From: an uncultured Prevotellaceae bacterium
GTDB taxonomy: Bacteria > Bacteroidota > Bacteroidia > Bacteroidales > Bacteroidaceae
Length of the DNA stretch: 40,289 nt
Direction: 5' to 3'
Assembly: GCA_900315105.1 (NCBI GenBank)
Contig: OMXX01000058.1
Coordinates: forward strand, 1-40,289
In this document: positions 26,261 to 34,417 of the stretch, in pieces
Layout: every line of letters starts with the position of its first letter
Numbering within the stretch: the first letter of the stretch is position 1
Program-made: the position numbers and the translations under genes
Notes under the pieces: generated by a model
Told to the model about the DNA's origin: nothing
Seen by the model: the letters and a program-made list of their open reading frames with translations, nothing else
Databases searched by the model: none

Positions 26261-27355
26261 CTATCTTCCATGCCATTTTACCCATCCAACTACAGGATAA
26301 TGGTCGGAAATAGTGCATTTTTTATCCACATGGAAACTATACGAGTCAAGGTCGTCAGTACACATCACATTGTCGATTCTGACATACATACCATTCCTGT
26401 GATAGGTGAATCCAGGTCCCATGGCTGTAGAGACATAGCAGTCCTCAAGATCCCTGGCTATGGTTCTCCGTGCATAGCTTATCGGTATGTCGTTAAAATC
26501 TCCGCAGACAATCATGGAACGCCCTTTGTGCATCCTGACATAGCTTGCCACGGCCTCTGCCTGAGGAGCCCTGACAGCAGCAGCCGCACCGAGTTTCTTG
26601 AGTACGAACTTTGACTCAGTCTTTATACCGCTACGTCCCATGTCACCCTTTACCATATCGCCAAACTGCTGTTTCTCCTCCATCGAGAACTTATTTGTCT
26701 CAAGGTGGTTGTTGAGGATTATCAGCTCCTTACCGTTGACATCAAGATAGAAAGCCGCACTCAGGTTTCCCGTCGACTCGTATTTCAAAGCCTCATGTTT
26801 CTTTATCGGATACTTGCTAAGCACCATCAACATCGTTCCACCCTCTATCTTGCAGGTATCCAGATACGGCATCTTCGGTTTGATGATAGAATCAATATCA
26901 GCCTCCATACCTTTATGGTAGATACCCTCCTGAATACACACGACATGACAATCCTCATCAGCGATATACTGTAGTATATCCCTGCGTGCTTTCTTCTTTG
27001 CTTCCTCGTCATTGCCCGTCTCACGCTGACTGCCGAAACCCCACGTGTTATAGGTCATTATTTTCAATGCGCCCAAGGGAACCTCTCCACTTGCATGGAC
27101 AGGACAGTACTGCGTGACAGGCACATAGCAGATGACAAAGCCGAGAAATGGAACGAGAATGTGTTTCTTGCTTATGAACATCCATATCACAATCATTCCA
27201 AGATTTGCTAGCGCAAACAGAGGAAAGGCATAACCTGCCGTCGTCATGACAGGCCACGAACGAGGGTCAAGCATATCAGCAAACCCCGTCACCAACATCG
27301 CTGAGATGATGACGAGGTTTACAGCTATTGTCGTATGTATGATAAATTTCTTCAA
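26261..27355 (-). CDS. Membrane-anchored endonuclease/exonuclease/phosphatase-family protein
   Basis: About 364 residues from the TTG at 27355, preferred to a TTG 42 nt further upstream. The upstream stretch is made of repeated CTTAGTC/CTTTGAC words typical of spacer. No ATG is available at this end, so the start is uncertain. Three hydrophobic helices occupy the first ~110 residues. The EEP domain follows: LKIMTYNTWGFG (metal-binding Asn/Glu region), CIQEGIYH, LNNHLETNK, the signature GDFNDIP, and the terminal TISDHYPVV with catalytic His. This fold covers nucleases and phosphodiesterases acting on DNA, lipids or sugar phosphates. A membrane-anchored form with an outward-facing domain is common in Bacteroidota, and the substrate is unknown. 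It is followed in the same direction, upstream, by the rhomboid gene. Confidence 0.85.
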   Translation of the reverse strand: MKKFIIHTTIAVNLVIISAMLVTGFADMLDPRSWPVMTTAGYAFPLFALANLGMIVIWMFISKKHILVPFLGFVICYVPVTQYCPVHASGEVPLGALKIMTYNTWGFGSQRETGNDEEAKKKARRDILQYIADEDCHVVCIQEGIYHKGMEADIDSIIKPKMPYLDTCKIEGGTMLMVLSKYPIKKHEALKYESTGNLSAAFYLDVNGKELIILNNHLETNKFSMEEKQQFGDMVKGDMGRSGIKTESKFVLKKLGAAAAVRAPQAEAVASYVRMHKGRSMIVCGDFNDIPISYARRTIARDLEDCYVSTAMGPGFTYHRNGMYVRIDNVMCTDDLDSYSFHVDKKCTISDHYPVVGWVKWHGR

Positions 27356-27478
27356 ATCAATACTCTCTTTAGTCTTAAGACTAAGATCTAAGGTCAAAGG
27401 ACTAAGGTCTGTGGATTAAAGGTTGAAGGCATTTGACATTAAGCTCTTCCCCTTTGACCTTTGACTTCTGACATTAGA

Positions 27479-28462
27479 CTAATTCTTACTCGCATCAAAG
27501 AGTTTCTTCTTCTCCTCCGCAGAAAGGCTTGCATAGCCCGAACGGCGGATTTTATCGAGAATAGCGTCAATCTCAGCCTCATCACGCTTTTTCTGGGCAT
27601 TATAGTCCCAGTCTGCCTGATGTGTAGAGGTAGAGCGGAAATGCGGGTCTTTATTATATTCGCTTTCCTCCCTGTCAAGATGCATCCATTTCCTTATCTT
27701 GCCAAGGATTGTAGCCGACTTCTGATCGCTCTGTGTTCCCTTATATGAATCCCAGCCAGAGAAGGATGTCTGACGGGTAGCAGACTTTCTCCAATGACGT
27801 ATGAGGAAGAATCCGAAGAGCATACCGCCAAGGTGTGCCACATGAGCTACACCATCACCAGAATTAGAAAGGGCAAGTCCAAGTTCGACTGCTGCATATC
27901 CTATGACAAACCACTTTGCCTTGATAGGGAACGGGATAGGAATGATAAACATCCTTTCCTCCGGATACGTCATACCAAAGGCAAGGAGGATGCCATATAT
28001 ACTTCCAGAGGCTCCAACTGTTGTCATTGTATTTAACTGCTGCTGGAGATAAGTATCTGGGGACATGCTTGAAATATCCAAGAACTGGCCAATATTTTCA
28101 GGAGCAGGTGTAAGACTATAATACACATAAAGAGTTTGAGAAATCTCCTGCATCAATCCTGCACCTATACCACAGACAAGATAATAGATTAGAAAACGCT
28201 TTGCTCCCCATGTACGCTCCATCACACAGCCAAACATCCACAGAGCAAACATATTAAAGAACAAATGCGTCAAAGCATCCATGAATCGTCCAGGAGCACC
28301 ATGAATGAATAGATATGTCACAAACTGATAGACATGGAATTGGCTGGCTTGCCAATAATGAAGCCCGCCCCAGAATCTAATATCTGGTACGAGAAAACAA
28401 GCCAAAAATACTAAGCAGTTGATTATAAGCAACTGCTTTGTTATCGTAGGAATTGTCTGCAT
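27479..28462 (-). CDS. Rhomboid-family intramembrane serine protease
   Basis: A 327-residue polytopic membrane protein. The catalytic dyad is S152 in GASGSIYG and H210 in HVAHLGGMLFG. The L1-loop region has the expected HGAPGRFMDALTHLFFNM with the oxyanion-hole HxxxN pattern. A cytosolic C-terminal extension of about 90 residues carries the DUF6576-like helical segment (AEIDAILDKIRRSGYASLSAEEKKKLFD; core DAILDKIRRSGYASL), a frequent tail of Bacteroidota rhomboids. Rhomboids cut single-pass membrane proteins within the bilayer. It ends 81 nt before the EEP start context and begins 10 nt after the outer-membrane protein gene, so it is likely co-transcribed with it. Confidence 0.93.
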   Translation of the reverse strand: MQTIPTITKQLLIINCLVFLACFLVPDIRFWGGLHYWQASQFHVYQFVTYLFIHGAPGRFMDALTHLFFNMFALWMFGCVMERTWGAKRFLIYYLVCGIGAGLMQEISQTLYVYYSLTPAPENIGQFLDISSMSPDTYLQQQLNTMTTVGASGSIYGILLAFGMTYPEERMFIIPIPFPIKAKWFVIGYAAVELGLALSNSGDGVAHVAHLGGMLFGFFLIRHWRKSATRQTSFSGWDSYKGTQSDQKSATILGKIRKWMHLDREESEYNKDPHFRSTSTHQADWDYNAQKKRDEAEIDAILDKIRRSGYASLSAEEKKKLFDASKN

Positions 28463-28472
28463 TAAAAATTTT

Positions 28473-29075
28473 CTAAATATAGAAGAACGCCGAGATACAG
28501 ATATGACCTGATATCGTATTACGGAACTTGAACTTATTCACGTCAAAACGATAGCTTGCACCAATGCCGCCACTACCAATCTTAACGCCGATTCTTGGCT
28601 CTACCAAGCAAGCTATATTGCCTGCACGATAGCCTGTTCCCCAGAAATACTCAGCACCAATCTTTGCCTGGAACATAAAGTACTTTGCAAACCACAAGGT
28701 TGGACGTACACCAAGTCCGATACAATAGCGGTCCAAATCAGTCTTGTCCTTACTATTCTTGCCCCATGCATAGTTGAAGTCGAGGAAGAAATCCTTACCA
28801 ACATCAAAGCCGAGGAACTGATGATGACCATCGATGATACCATAGTTTACGTAAATGGCATCAATGTACTTATGATAGTCGAAACCCGAAGAGTTTGAGC
28901 CACCGTAATACTGTGGAGCTACCTCTGGAGCGATATTGTTTACAGTCTCTACTGCTGGAGCCTCAGCCTCCACGCTTTCCAACTCATTATCTGTTTCGTT
29001 TCCTGTTGTCAAATCATTTTCTGCAAATGCAATTGAACTGCAGAATACCATTGATAAGAATAATATCTTTCTCAT
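28473..29075 (-). CDS. Small outer-membrane beta-barrel-like protein
   Basis: A 200-residue protein with a signal peptide (MRKILFLSMVFCSSIAFA). An acidic Asn/Thr/Glu-rich linker to about residue 60 is followed by alternating strands rich in aromatic residues (FFLDFNYAWG, YCIGLGVRPTLWF, FMFQAKIGAEYFWG, GGIGASYRFD). It ends ICISAFFYI, with a terminal aromatic/hydrophobic strand as in porin-like barrels. About eight strands can be counted, a size fitting a small eight-stranded barrel. No family name is recognised. It is first in an apparent unit with the rhomboid protease (10-nt gap), and has its own promoter. Confidence 0.65.
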   Translation of the reverse strand: MRKILFLSMVFCSSIAFAENDLTTGNETDNELESVEAEAPAVETVNNIAPEVAPQYYGGSNSSGFDYHKYIDAIYVNYGIIDGHHQFLGFDVGKDFFLDFNYAWGKNSKDKTDLDRYCIGLGVRPTLWFAKYFMFQAKIGAEYFWGTGYRAGNIACLVEPRIGVKIGSGGIGASYRFDVNKFKFRNTISGHICISAFFYI

Positions 29076-29171
29076 TTATAAACCTACACTGATTCGTGAC
29101 GTGTGCAACATTTTTCGTTATTTAAATGCCGATGAACCGCTGTTAAAACCTGGATACATCTAATTTGCGTA

Positions 29172-29202
29172 CAAAATTAGTAAGAAATATCCAATTCACA
29201 AA
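29172..29202 (-). promoter_or_regulatory. Promoter of the outer-membrane protein-rhomboid unit
   Basis: On the minus strand TAATTTTG (complement of 29172..29179) and TTTG (complement of 29199..29202) are exactly 19 nt apart. The leader is about 95 nt. Confidence 0.75.
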
Positions 29203-29246
29203 ATCTTTACTGCTAAAAAGATTTAGAACAGCATAAATTCATGACA

Positions 29247-29279
29247 TAAAAAAAGGGAGACCGATTCACATCAGCCTCC
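29247..29279 (-). terminator. Intrinsic terminator of the 31-residue microprotein gene
   Basis: The minus strand forms a 10-bp stem, GGAGGCTGAT with ATCGGTCTCC (two G-T pairs), closed by the GNRA loop GTGA and followed by C and seven T. It is a textbook terminator located about 75 nt past the small gene's stop. Confidence 0.8.
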
Positions 29280-29354
29280 TGAATACAATACTAAAACCTA
29301 ATTTTATACTACTAAAACCTAACTCTATAATTCTTAATATTGTATCGCGCTCTT

Positions 29355-29450
29355 TTAGCGCAGATTGTTGTGTATGATGGATGCTATTCCACATGCAGTA
29401 GAGGCAGCCACCATGAGCAACATAAATACTGTTGCATAATCAATTGTCAT
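29355..29450 (-). CDS. 31-residue predicted membrane microprotein
   Basis: An ATG-initiated frame of 31 codons encoding a peptide starting MTIDYATVFMLLMV and ending IASIIHNNLR. It is one continuous hydrophobic helix with a single Cys and a short charged tail, typical of small single-pass membrane proteins. It is too short for usual gene finders. Support comes from its surroundings: a Bacteroidota promoter about 115 nt upstream and an intrinsic terminator about 75 nt downstream bracket it, making a monocistronic unit of about 320 nt. No family is recognised. The alternative is that the transcript is a small regulatory RNA and the frame is fortuitous. Confidence 0.5.
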   Translation of the reverse strand: MTIDYATVFMLLMVAASTACGIASIIHNNLR

Positions 29451-29565
29451 TGTTCTTATCCTTTTTTATACCCAGTCTTTTCAGACCAGATTCGTTATCC
29501 TTATATGAATACAATCCTTTACCGCTTCTTACAAAGCTAATAGCCTGTATTTCCTTTTTCTGGTG

Positions 29566-29597
29566 CAAAGGTACTAATTGTTATCGTACACAACAAA
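29566..29597 (-). promoter_or_regulatory. Promoter of the microprotein (or small RNA) transcript
   Basis: On the minus strand TACCTTTG (complement of 29566..29573) with TTTG (complement of 29594..29597) 20 nt upstream. The remainder of the gap up to the pckA terminator shows no gene. Confidence 0.7.
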
Positions 29598-29732
29598 TCT
29601 TTATGCAACTTTATTCCGATTTTACCCATTCTTTTGACCTTAGTCAAGTAATTGATTTTTAGCCGCAAAAGGTCGTTTTGGCTAAATATGCAAGATAAAA
29701 ACAAGGTATAGGATACACACAGAAAATATATA

Positions 29733-29778
29733 AAAAAAATGCCGCTTGAGCATTTCTGAAAGAAACCACTCAAGCGGC
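29733..29778 (-). terminator. Intrinsic terminator of pckA
   Basis: GCCGCTTGAG (minus strand, from 29778) and CTCAAGCGGC are perfect 10-bp arms with an 18-nt loop, followed by A and eight T. It lies about 78 nt past the pckA stop. Confidence 0.9.
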
Positions 29779-29855
29779 AATTATAATGCAATCAATAACC
29801 TTAACTAATAATTATACATTATTAATTATAAATTATCAATTAACTGAGAATCAGT

Positions 29856-31469
29856 TTAGAGCTTTGGACCAGCAGCAACGAGAGCCTTACCAGCCTCATT
29901 GTTTGTGTACTTGCTGAAGTTCTTGATGAAGCGAGCAGCGAGGTCCTTAGCCTTCTCCTCCCACTGTGAAGCGTCAGCGTATGTGTCGCGTGGGTCGAGG
30001 ATAGCTGGGTTAACGTTTGGAAGAGCTGTAGGAACAACGAAGTCGAACATAGGAATCTTCTTTGTTTCAGCCTTGAGGATAGAACCATCGAGGATAGCGT
30101 CGATGATACCACGTGTATCAGGAATAGAGATACGCTTACCTGTACCGTTCCAACCTGTGTTTACGAGGTATGCCTTAGCACCTGACTTCTCCATCTTCTT
30201 AACGAGCTCCTGAGCGTACTTTGTTGGGTGAAGCTCAAGGAATGCCTGACCGAAGCAAGCAGAGAATGTTGGAGTTGGCTCTGTGATACCGCGCTCTGTA
30301 CCAGCAAGCTTAGCTGTGAAACCAGAGAGGAAGTAGTACTGAGTCTGCTCTGGAGAGAGGATAGATACTGGAGGAAGAACACCGAATGCGTCAGCTGAAA
30401 GGAAGATTACGTTCTTAGCAGCAGGACCAGCAGACTTGCCGTTTACCTTCTTAACGATATTCTTGATGTGGTCGATTGGGTATGACACACGAGTATTCTC
30501 TGTTACGCTCTTGTCAGCGAAGTCGATCTTACCGTTAGCATCAACTGTTACGTTCTCAAGGAGAGCGTTACGCTTGATAGCACCGTAGATGTCTGGCTCA
30601 TTCTCCTTAGAGAGGTTGATAACCTTAGCATAGCAACCACCCTCGAGGTTGAATACACCCTCGTCGTCCCATCCGTGCTCGTCATCACCGATGAGGAGAC
30701 GCTTTGGATCAGTAGAGAGAGTAGTCTTACCTGTACCAGAAAGACCGAAGAAGATAGCTGTGTTCTCACCCTTCATATCGCAGTTTGCAGAACAGTGCAT
30801 AGAAGCGATACCCTGAAGTGGGAGGAAGTAGTTCTGCATAGAGAACATACCCTTCTTCATCTCACCGCCGTACCATGTGTTGATGATAACCTGCTCACGG
30901 CTTGTTACGTTGAATGCAACACAAGTCTCAGAGTTAAGACCGAGCTCCTTGTAGTCAGAAACCTTTGCCTTAGAAGCGTTGTAGATAACGAAGTTTGGCT
31001 CGAAGTTAGCGAGTTCCTCTTCTGTTGGCTGGATGAACATGTTTGTTACGAAGTGAGCCTGCCAAGCAACCTCAACAATGAAACGAACAGCAAGACGTGT
31101 AGCCTTGTTAGCGCCACAGAAAGCATCAACTACATAGAGGTTCTTGTTGCAGAGCTCCTTAACTGCGAGGTCCTTAACCTTACCCCAAACCTCCTCAGAC
31201 ATTGGGTGGTTGTCGTTCTTGTACTCGTCAGAAGTCCACCATACAGTGTCCTTAGAGTTCTTGTCCATTACGATGTACTTATCCTTAGGAGAACGACCTG
31301 TGTAGATACCAGTCATAACGTTTACTGCGTTAAGCTCTGTGTTCTGACCTACCTCATAGCCCTGAAGGCCTGCCTTTGTCTCCTCTGCGAAGAGTACTTC
31401 GTAAGAAGGATTGTGCGCAATCACTGTAGAACCAGTGATGCCATACTGTGTCAAATCCAAATTTGCCAT
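29856..31469 (-). CDS. pckA: Phosphoenolpyruvate carboxykinase (ATP)
   Basis: A 537-residue enzyme of the ATP-dependent family, interconverting oxaloacetate plus ATP with phosphoenolpyruvate plus CO2 and ADP. The P-loop GLSGTGKTT starts at G242 (K248), followed by [11 protein letters not shown] with metal-binding acids. [10 protein letters not shown] near residue 60 is the substrate-binding Arg segment. The length matches the family. In Bacteroidota it commonly runs toward carboxylation in the fumarate/succinate route, which is an inference here. Codon usage is strongly biased compared with neighbouring genes. This suggests high expression and explains the long antisense open frames. It has a compact promoter and a strong terminator. 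Confidence 0.97.
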   Translation of the reverse strand: MANLDLTQYGITGSTVIAHNPSYEVLFAEETKAGLQGYEVGQNTELNAVNVMTGIYTGRSPKDKYIVMDKNSKDTVWWTSDEYKNDNHPMSEEVWGKVKDLAVKELCNKNLYVVDAFCGANKATRLAVRFIVEVAWQAHFVTNMFIQPTEEELANFEPNFVIYNASKAKVSDYKELGLNSETCVAFNVTSREQVIINTWYGGEMKKGMFSMQNYFLPLQGIASMHCSANCDMKGENTAIFFGLSGTGKTTLSTDPKRLLIGDDEHGWDDEGVFNLEGGCYAKVINLSKENEPDIYGAIKRNALLENVTVDANGKIDFADKSVTENTRVSYPIDHIKNIVKKVNGKSAGPAAKNVIFLSADAFGVLPPVSILSPEQTQYYFLSGFTAKLAGTERGITEPTPTFSACFGQAFLELHPTKYAQELVKKMEKSGAKAYLVNTGWNGTGKRISIPDTRGIIDAILDGSILKAETKKIPMFDFVVPTALPNVNPAILDPRDTYADASQWEEKAKDLAARFIKNFSKYTNNEAGKALVAAGPKL

Positions 31470-31543
31470 TTTTGTTATACTATTATTTTTAAAAAGTGAT
31501 TAACTTGTAAATACAGTCTTTTCTTTTTTTCCGAAATTTGGCG

Positions 31544-31593
31544 CAAAGGTACAAAAAAAATAATTCTTGGCAAAAAGTTTTCGCCAAGAATTA
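31544..31593 (-). promoter_or_regulatory. pckA promoter overlapping an upstream terminator hairpin
   Basis: The minus strand has TACCTTTG (complement of 31544..31551) and TTTG (complement of 31571..31574), exactly 19 nt apart. The -33 TTTG sits in the loop edge of a perfect hairpin, AATTCTTGGC with GCCAAGAATT (31562..31592). That hairpin is followed by eight T on the minus strand and so should terminate the lipoprotein transcript coming from 31697. Terminator and promoter share the same bases. Confidence 0.75.
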
Positions 31594-31696
31594 ATATTTT
31601 TCAACAATAATTTTTCCAATATTTATGTTATCGCTAACAATTCGTCATTGTTTGCAACGTGCAGTTTGCAATTTGTAAGCAAAAAAGCCCTATATT

Positions 31697-32707
31697 TTAC
31701 ATATCAAGTTGCTTGAGCAATTCATCGTTACTAAGATGACAAGCCTTGACCTTGCCGTTCTCTAAAACGAAGTTGTCGGGCACCTTTGTCGTTCCTATCG
31801 CTTTCACAATAGGAGAGTTCCACATAAGTCCGTCACAAACCGTTGACCAAGCCGTACTGTCATTGCCCACCGTTCTCTTTGCATCCACAGCCGAAGCATC
31901 GATACTCACACCGAGAACCTTCGGCACCTGCTTGCCTTGCGACTTCATCTCTTCTATCTTCCTTAAGACATGTCGGGAAAGATTCGTCCCGTCGAAATCC
32001 CAAGTAGCCCATACGAGAATCAAGGTCTTGCCAAGGCGATACTGCGAAGCCTGAACATCCTTACCCTGAAGGTCTTTTGCCTTAAAGTTCGGAAGCACAT
32101 CCCCTACTTGCAAAGGGGTATTCTCAAGTCCTACGGCAAGCCGCATAATCGACGGTTCCTTATCGGTCTTACCGCTTATCAGCTTCACAAGCTCCTTCGC
32201 TTTCTTCAGGTCGGGCTTTGCCGTAACGATGAAATACTTCCTCAGAAGCCATCGGCTGATTATAGAAGAGGGATTTTCCCTTATGAACTGCTCTGCCTGT
32301 TTCTTCAGACCGTCAGGCGACTGCGACGAAGTGTTTTTTCGCCACTCGGTCATCCTCTCGTTGTCCTTGGTACCCGTCACCTCGATATCCTTTATGTGCG
32401 AAGCATCTGCCTTAAGATCAACGTTCTCGCCCGGCTTTACGAAGACTGGTATCTCCGAATAGTTAGGCAACACGATGACGATAGTGCCCTCCTCCTCACA
32501 AGGTATCTCGTATGCAAAGCGACCGCCCTGCACCTTGATTGTGTCGATACCGCTTATCGCCCCATCCGGACTATATACATAGAACTGTCCCTGATTCATC
32601 TTGAGGAAACGACCCTCAAGACTGAAATGGTGACTGTCTGTTCCGCATGAAGCTAAGAGCAAAAGCAGCAGACTACTCGCCAGTGAACTCCAAATCCTCA
32701 TCTGCAT
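31697..32707 (-). CDS. Thioredoxin-fold lipoprotein (TlpA/DUF4369-like) without CxxC
   Basis: A 336-residue predicted lipoprotein with lipobox LASC (C21). Residues about 28-125 look like the DUF4369 beta domain (FSLEGRFLKMNQGQFYVYSPDG, core GRFLKMNQGQFYVY). A helical linker follows, then a TlpA/AhpC-like thioredoxin fold from about 205 (LPNFKAKDLQGKDV, LILVWATWD). The position where TlpA proteins have WCxxC reads WATWDFDGTN: no redox cysteines. Thiol-disulfide activity is therefore unlikely; a structural or binding role is inferred. The ATG at 32707 overlaps the end of the upstream OmpA/TPR gene by 35 nt in another frame, implying translational coupling. Confidence 0.8.
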   Translation of the reverse strand: MQMRIWSSLASSLLLLLLASCGTDSHHFSLEGRFLKMNQGQFYVYSPDGAISGIDTIKVQGGRFAYEIPCEEEGTIVIVLPNYSEIPVFVKPGENVDLKADASHIKDIEVTGTKDNERMTEWRKNTSSQSPDGLKKQAEQFIRENPSSIISRWLLRKYFIVTAKPDLKKAKELVKLISGKTDKEPSIMRLAVGLENTPLQVGDVLPNFKAKDLQGKDVQASQYRLGKTLILVWATWDFDGTNLSRHVLRKIEEMKSQGKQVPKVLGVSIDASAVDAKRTVGNDSTAWSTVCDGLMWNSPIVKAIGTTKVPDNFVLENGKVKACHLSNDELLKQLDM

Positions 32708-34352
32708 AAGGCTTCAGACTTGGGTCTTTCTGCAATGCCTCCTTCAGAAGGTCTGTTCCAGAGAACACACTTCCCTCACGATAGCAGCATATAGAGTGCA
32801 GATAACTTGTCATAGCATCAGGATTCTTGATTGCCTTGAATGTAGCACGACCCTGAGAATAGTCGCCAGCCATAATCTGAGCAAGACCTGCCATATTGTT
32901 ATATATGCCCTTATAGTTAGCAGCAGCCTGCTTGTAGTTACCCTTTACGAAGTTCACAGCACCCTGAACGCGGTTGATGTCGTTTGAGTTTCCTGCCTTT
33001 GACATATAAGCCTCAGCCTCCTTCAGGTTACCGTTCTTCAGCTCAACGAGAGCAAGATTTGACTGACACTCACCAGCACGTGGGTTTACCTGAAGAGTCT
33101 TGTTCACCCATGCCCTAACCTCGCTGTCGTTGTTCTTTGAGAACTCACAGGCAGCCACATTGTTATATGCACGGTAGTCGTTAGGATATATCTCAACACA
33201 CTTTTTGTAGATAGCCTCCTTCTTGTCCATATCAGCTATGGTACTTGCATAGTAGAGGATCTCGTCTGCGGTAAGTGACTGTGGGTTAGAAGCATAGTCA
33301 GCAGCAATCTCCTCGTCGCTACGTCCTACTGCCTCGTAGTTGATAATCATACGAGCGCGACGCAACTGTGGAAGAATCTGCTTTGTCAAATCCTGGAAGC
33401 CCATGCTGAGATTCTTGATCTGCTCCTCACGCTCCTCTGGATCCTTATACATATTCAGTACGCGGAGGATAAGCTCCTTATCCTGAATGTTGCTGGCAGC
33501 AACCAACTGCTGGAAACCTTCCCAGTCCTCTGCTGTATATTCACCCGTAACGCTTGTTGCGAGATTTGTCTTCTTCAACTGAGAATCAACATAGTCCTCT
33601 GATACGTTCTGACGCTTTACAGCGAGCTTTGTGTTGATATCCTGAGCACCATCAGGTGAAGCGTATGCCTTTACCTCAATATCGCCGAGGTTATATCTCT
33701 TTGCATCAGCGTTGATGTTCTCAAGAAGCTTAACAAACTCCTGGATAGAGTTGTTCTTCAACTCACTCTGACGGAGAGTAGCCTGATTAATAAGGAACGT
33801 GATGCTTGCCTCCTGCTTCTCCTTACGGATACGCTGGAATGTGTCAGGAGCAATGATACCGCCACCCTGAATCAAAGCCTTCTTATAGAGACCTGCAGTA
33901 GCAATAACACCAGTACCGATCTTCACGTCTGGCACATAAACGAACTTCTTACCAATGTGAGCGTCAAATCTCAGGTAGAGATCTGAACGGTGCATATCAT
34001 CGCTATAGTCAAAGGCATCACGCATGGTGTAGTGACCACCAAGGAGGAAAGAGATTGACTGGTCATTACCCAGCACCTTCTCACCCTGGAATGTCACGCC
34101 CTCACCACGTACCACCTTACCAGCAGCATTACGAAGTTCTGGGGTAACTGTGATGATAGCCTTCTTGTGCATGTACTTCTCTGGGAAAGTACCGTTGATT
34201 GTTACAGGCACCTGTGTACCCAGAAGCTCCAAAGGCTCTGGATCTACGTTGAAATTGTCAGCTGACAAAGGAGGCAGCTTCTTTGAACACGAAGAAAGTG
34301 CCACTGCTCCAAGTGCAATGACAGTTATTGTACCGATAAGGTTCTTTTTCAT
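32673..34352 (-). CDS. OmpA-like/TPR lipoprotein
   Basis: A 559-residue predicted lipoprotein with lipobox LSSC (C22). The N-terminal half (about 25-180) is beta-rich (VPVTINGTFPEKYMHKKAIITVTPEL; core GTFPEKYMHKKAIITV). The middle (about 190-290) resembles an OmpA-type peptidoglycan-associating module (INQATLRQSELKNNSIQEFVKLLEN, IEVKAYASPDG, TKLAVKRQNVSEDY). From about 380 there are TPR-like helical pairs (CVEIYPNDYRAYNNVAACEF, NPRAGECQSNLALVELKNGN). This combination is found in Bacteroidota envelope proteins of unknown exact function. An anchor between outer membrane and peptidoglycan is an inference. It starts 65 nt after the tRNA-Leu gene on the same strand without an obvious promoter, and is coupled to the following lipoprotein gene. 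Confidence 0.8.
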   Translation of the reverse strand: MKKNLIGTITVIALGAVALSSCSKKLPPLSADNFNVDPEPLELLGTQVPVTINGTFPEKYMHKKAIITVTPELRNAAGKVVRGEGVTFQGEKVLGNDQSISFLLGGHYTMRDAFDYSDDMHRSDLYLRFDAHIGKKFVYVPDVKIGTGVIATAGLYKKALIQGGGIIAPDTFQRIRKEKQEASITFLINQATLRQSELKNNSIQEFVKLLENINADAKRYNLGDIEVKAYASPDGAQDINTKLAVKRQNVSEDYVDSQLKKTNLATSVTGEYTAEDWEGFQQLVAASNIQDKELILRVLNMYKDPEEREEQIKNLSMGFQDLTKQILPQLRRARMIINYEAVGRSDEEIAADYASNPQSLTADEILYYASTIADMDKKEAIYKKCVEIYPNDYRAYNNVAACEFSKNNDSEVRAWVNKTLQVNPRAGECQSNLALVELKNGNLKEAEAYMSKAGNSNDINRVQGAVNFVKGNYKQAAANYKGIYNNMAGLAQIMAGDYSQGRATFKAIKNPDAMTSYLHSICCYREGSVFSGTDLLKEALQKDPSLKPYADEDLEFTGE

Positions 34353-34417
34353 TCTTTTTTTTACAAATATGATATTGTTTCCTGAAATGTTTAGGATCAG
34401 GGGTTATTGCAATTATG

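Noticed and set aside
30675..31499. A 274-codon open frame on the plus strand opposite pckA
   Set aside because: It is antisense to an intact, highly biased housekeeping gene; the strong codon bias of pckA removes stops from the opposite strand. The translation has no recognisable domain.
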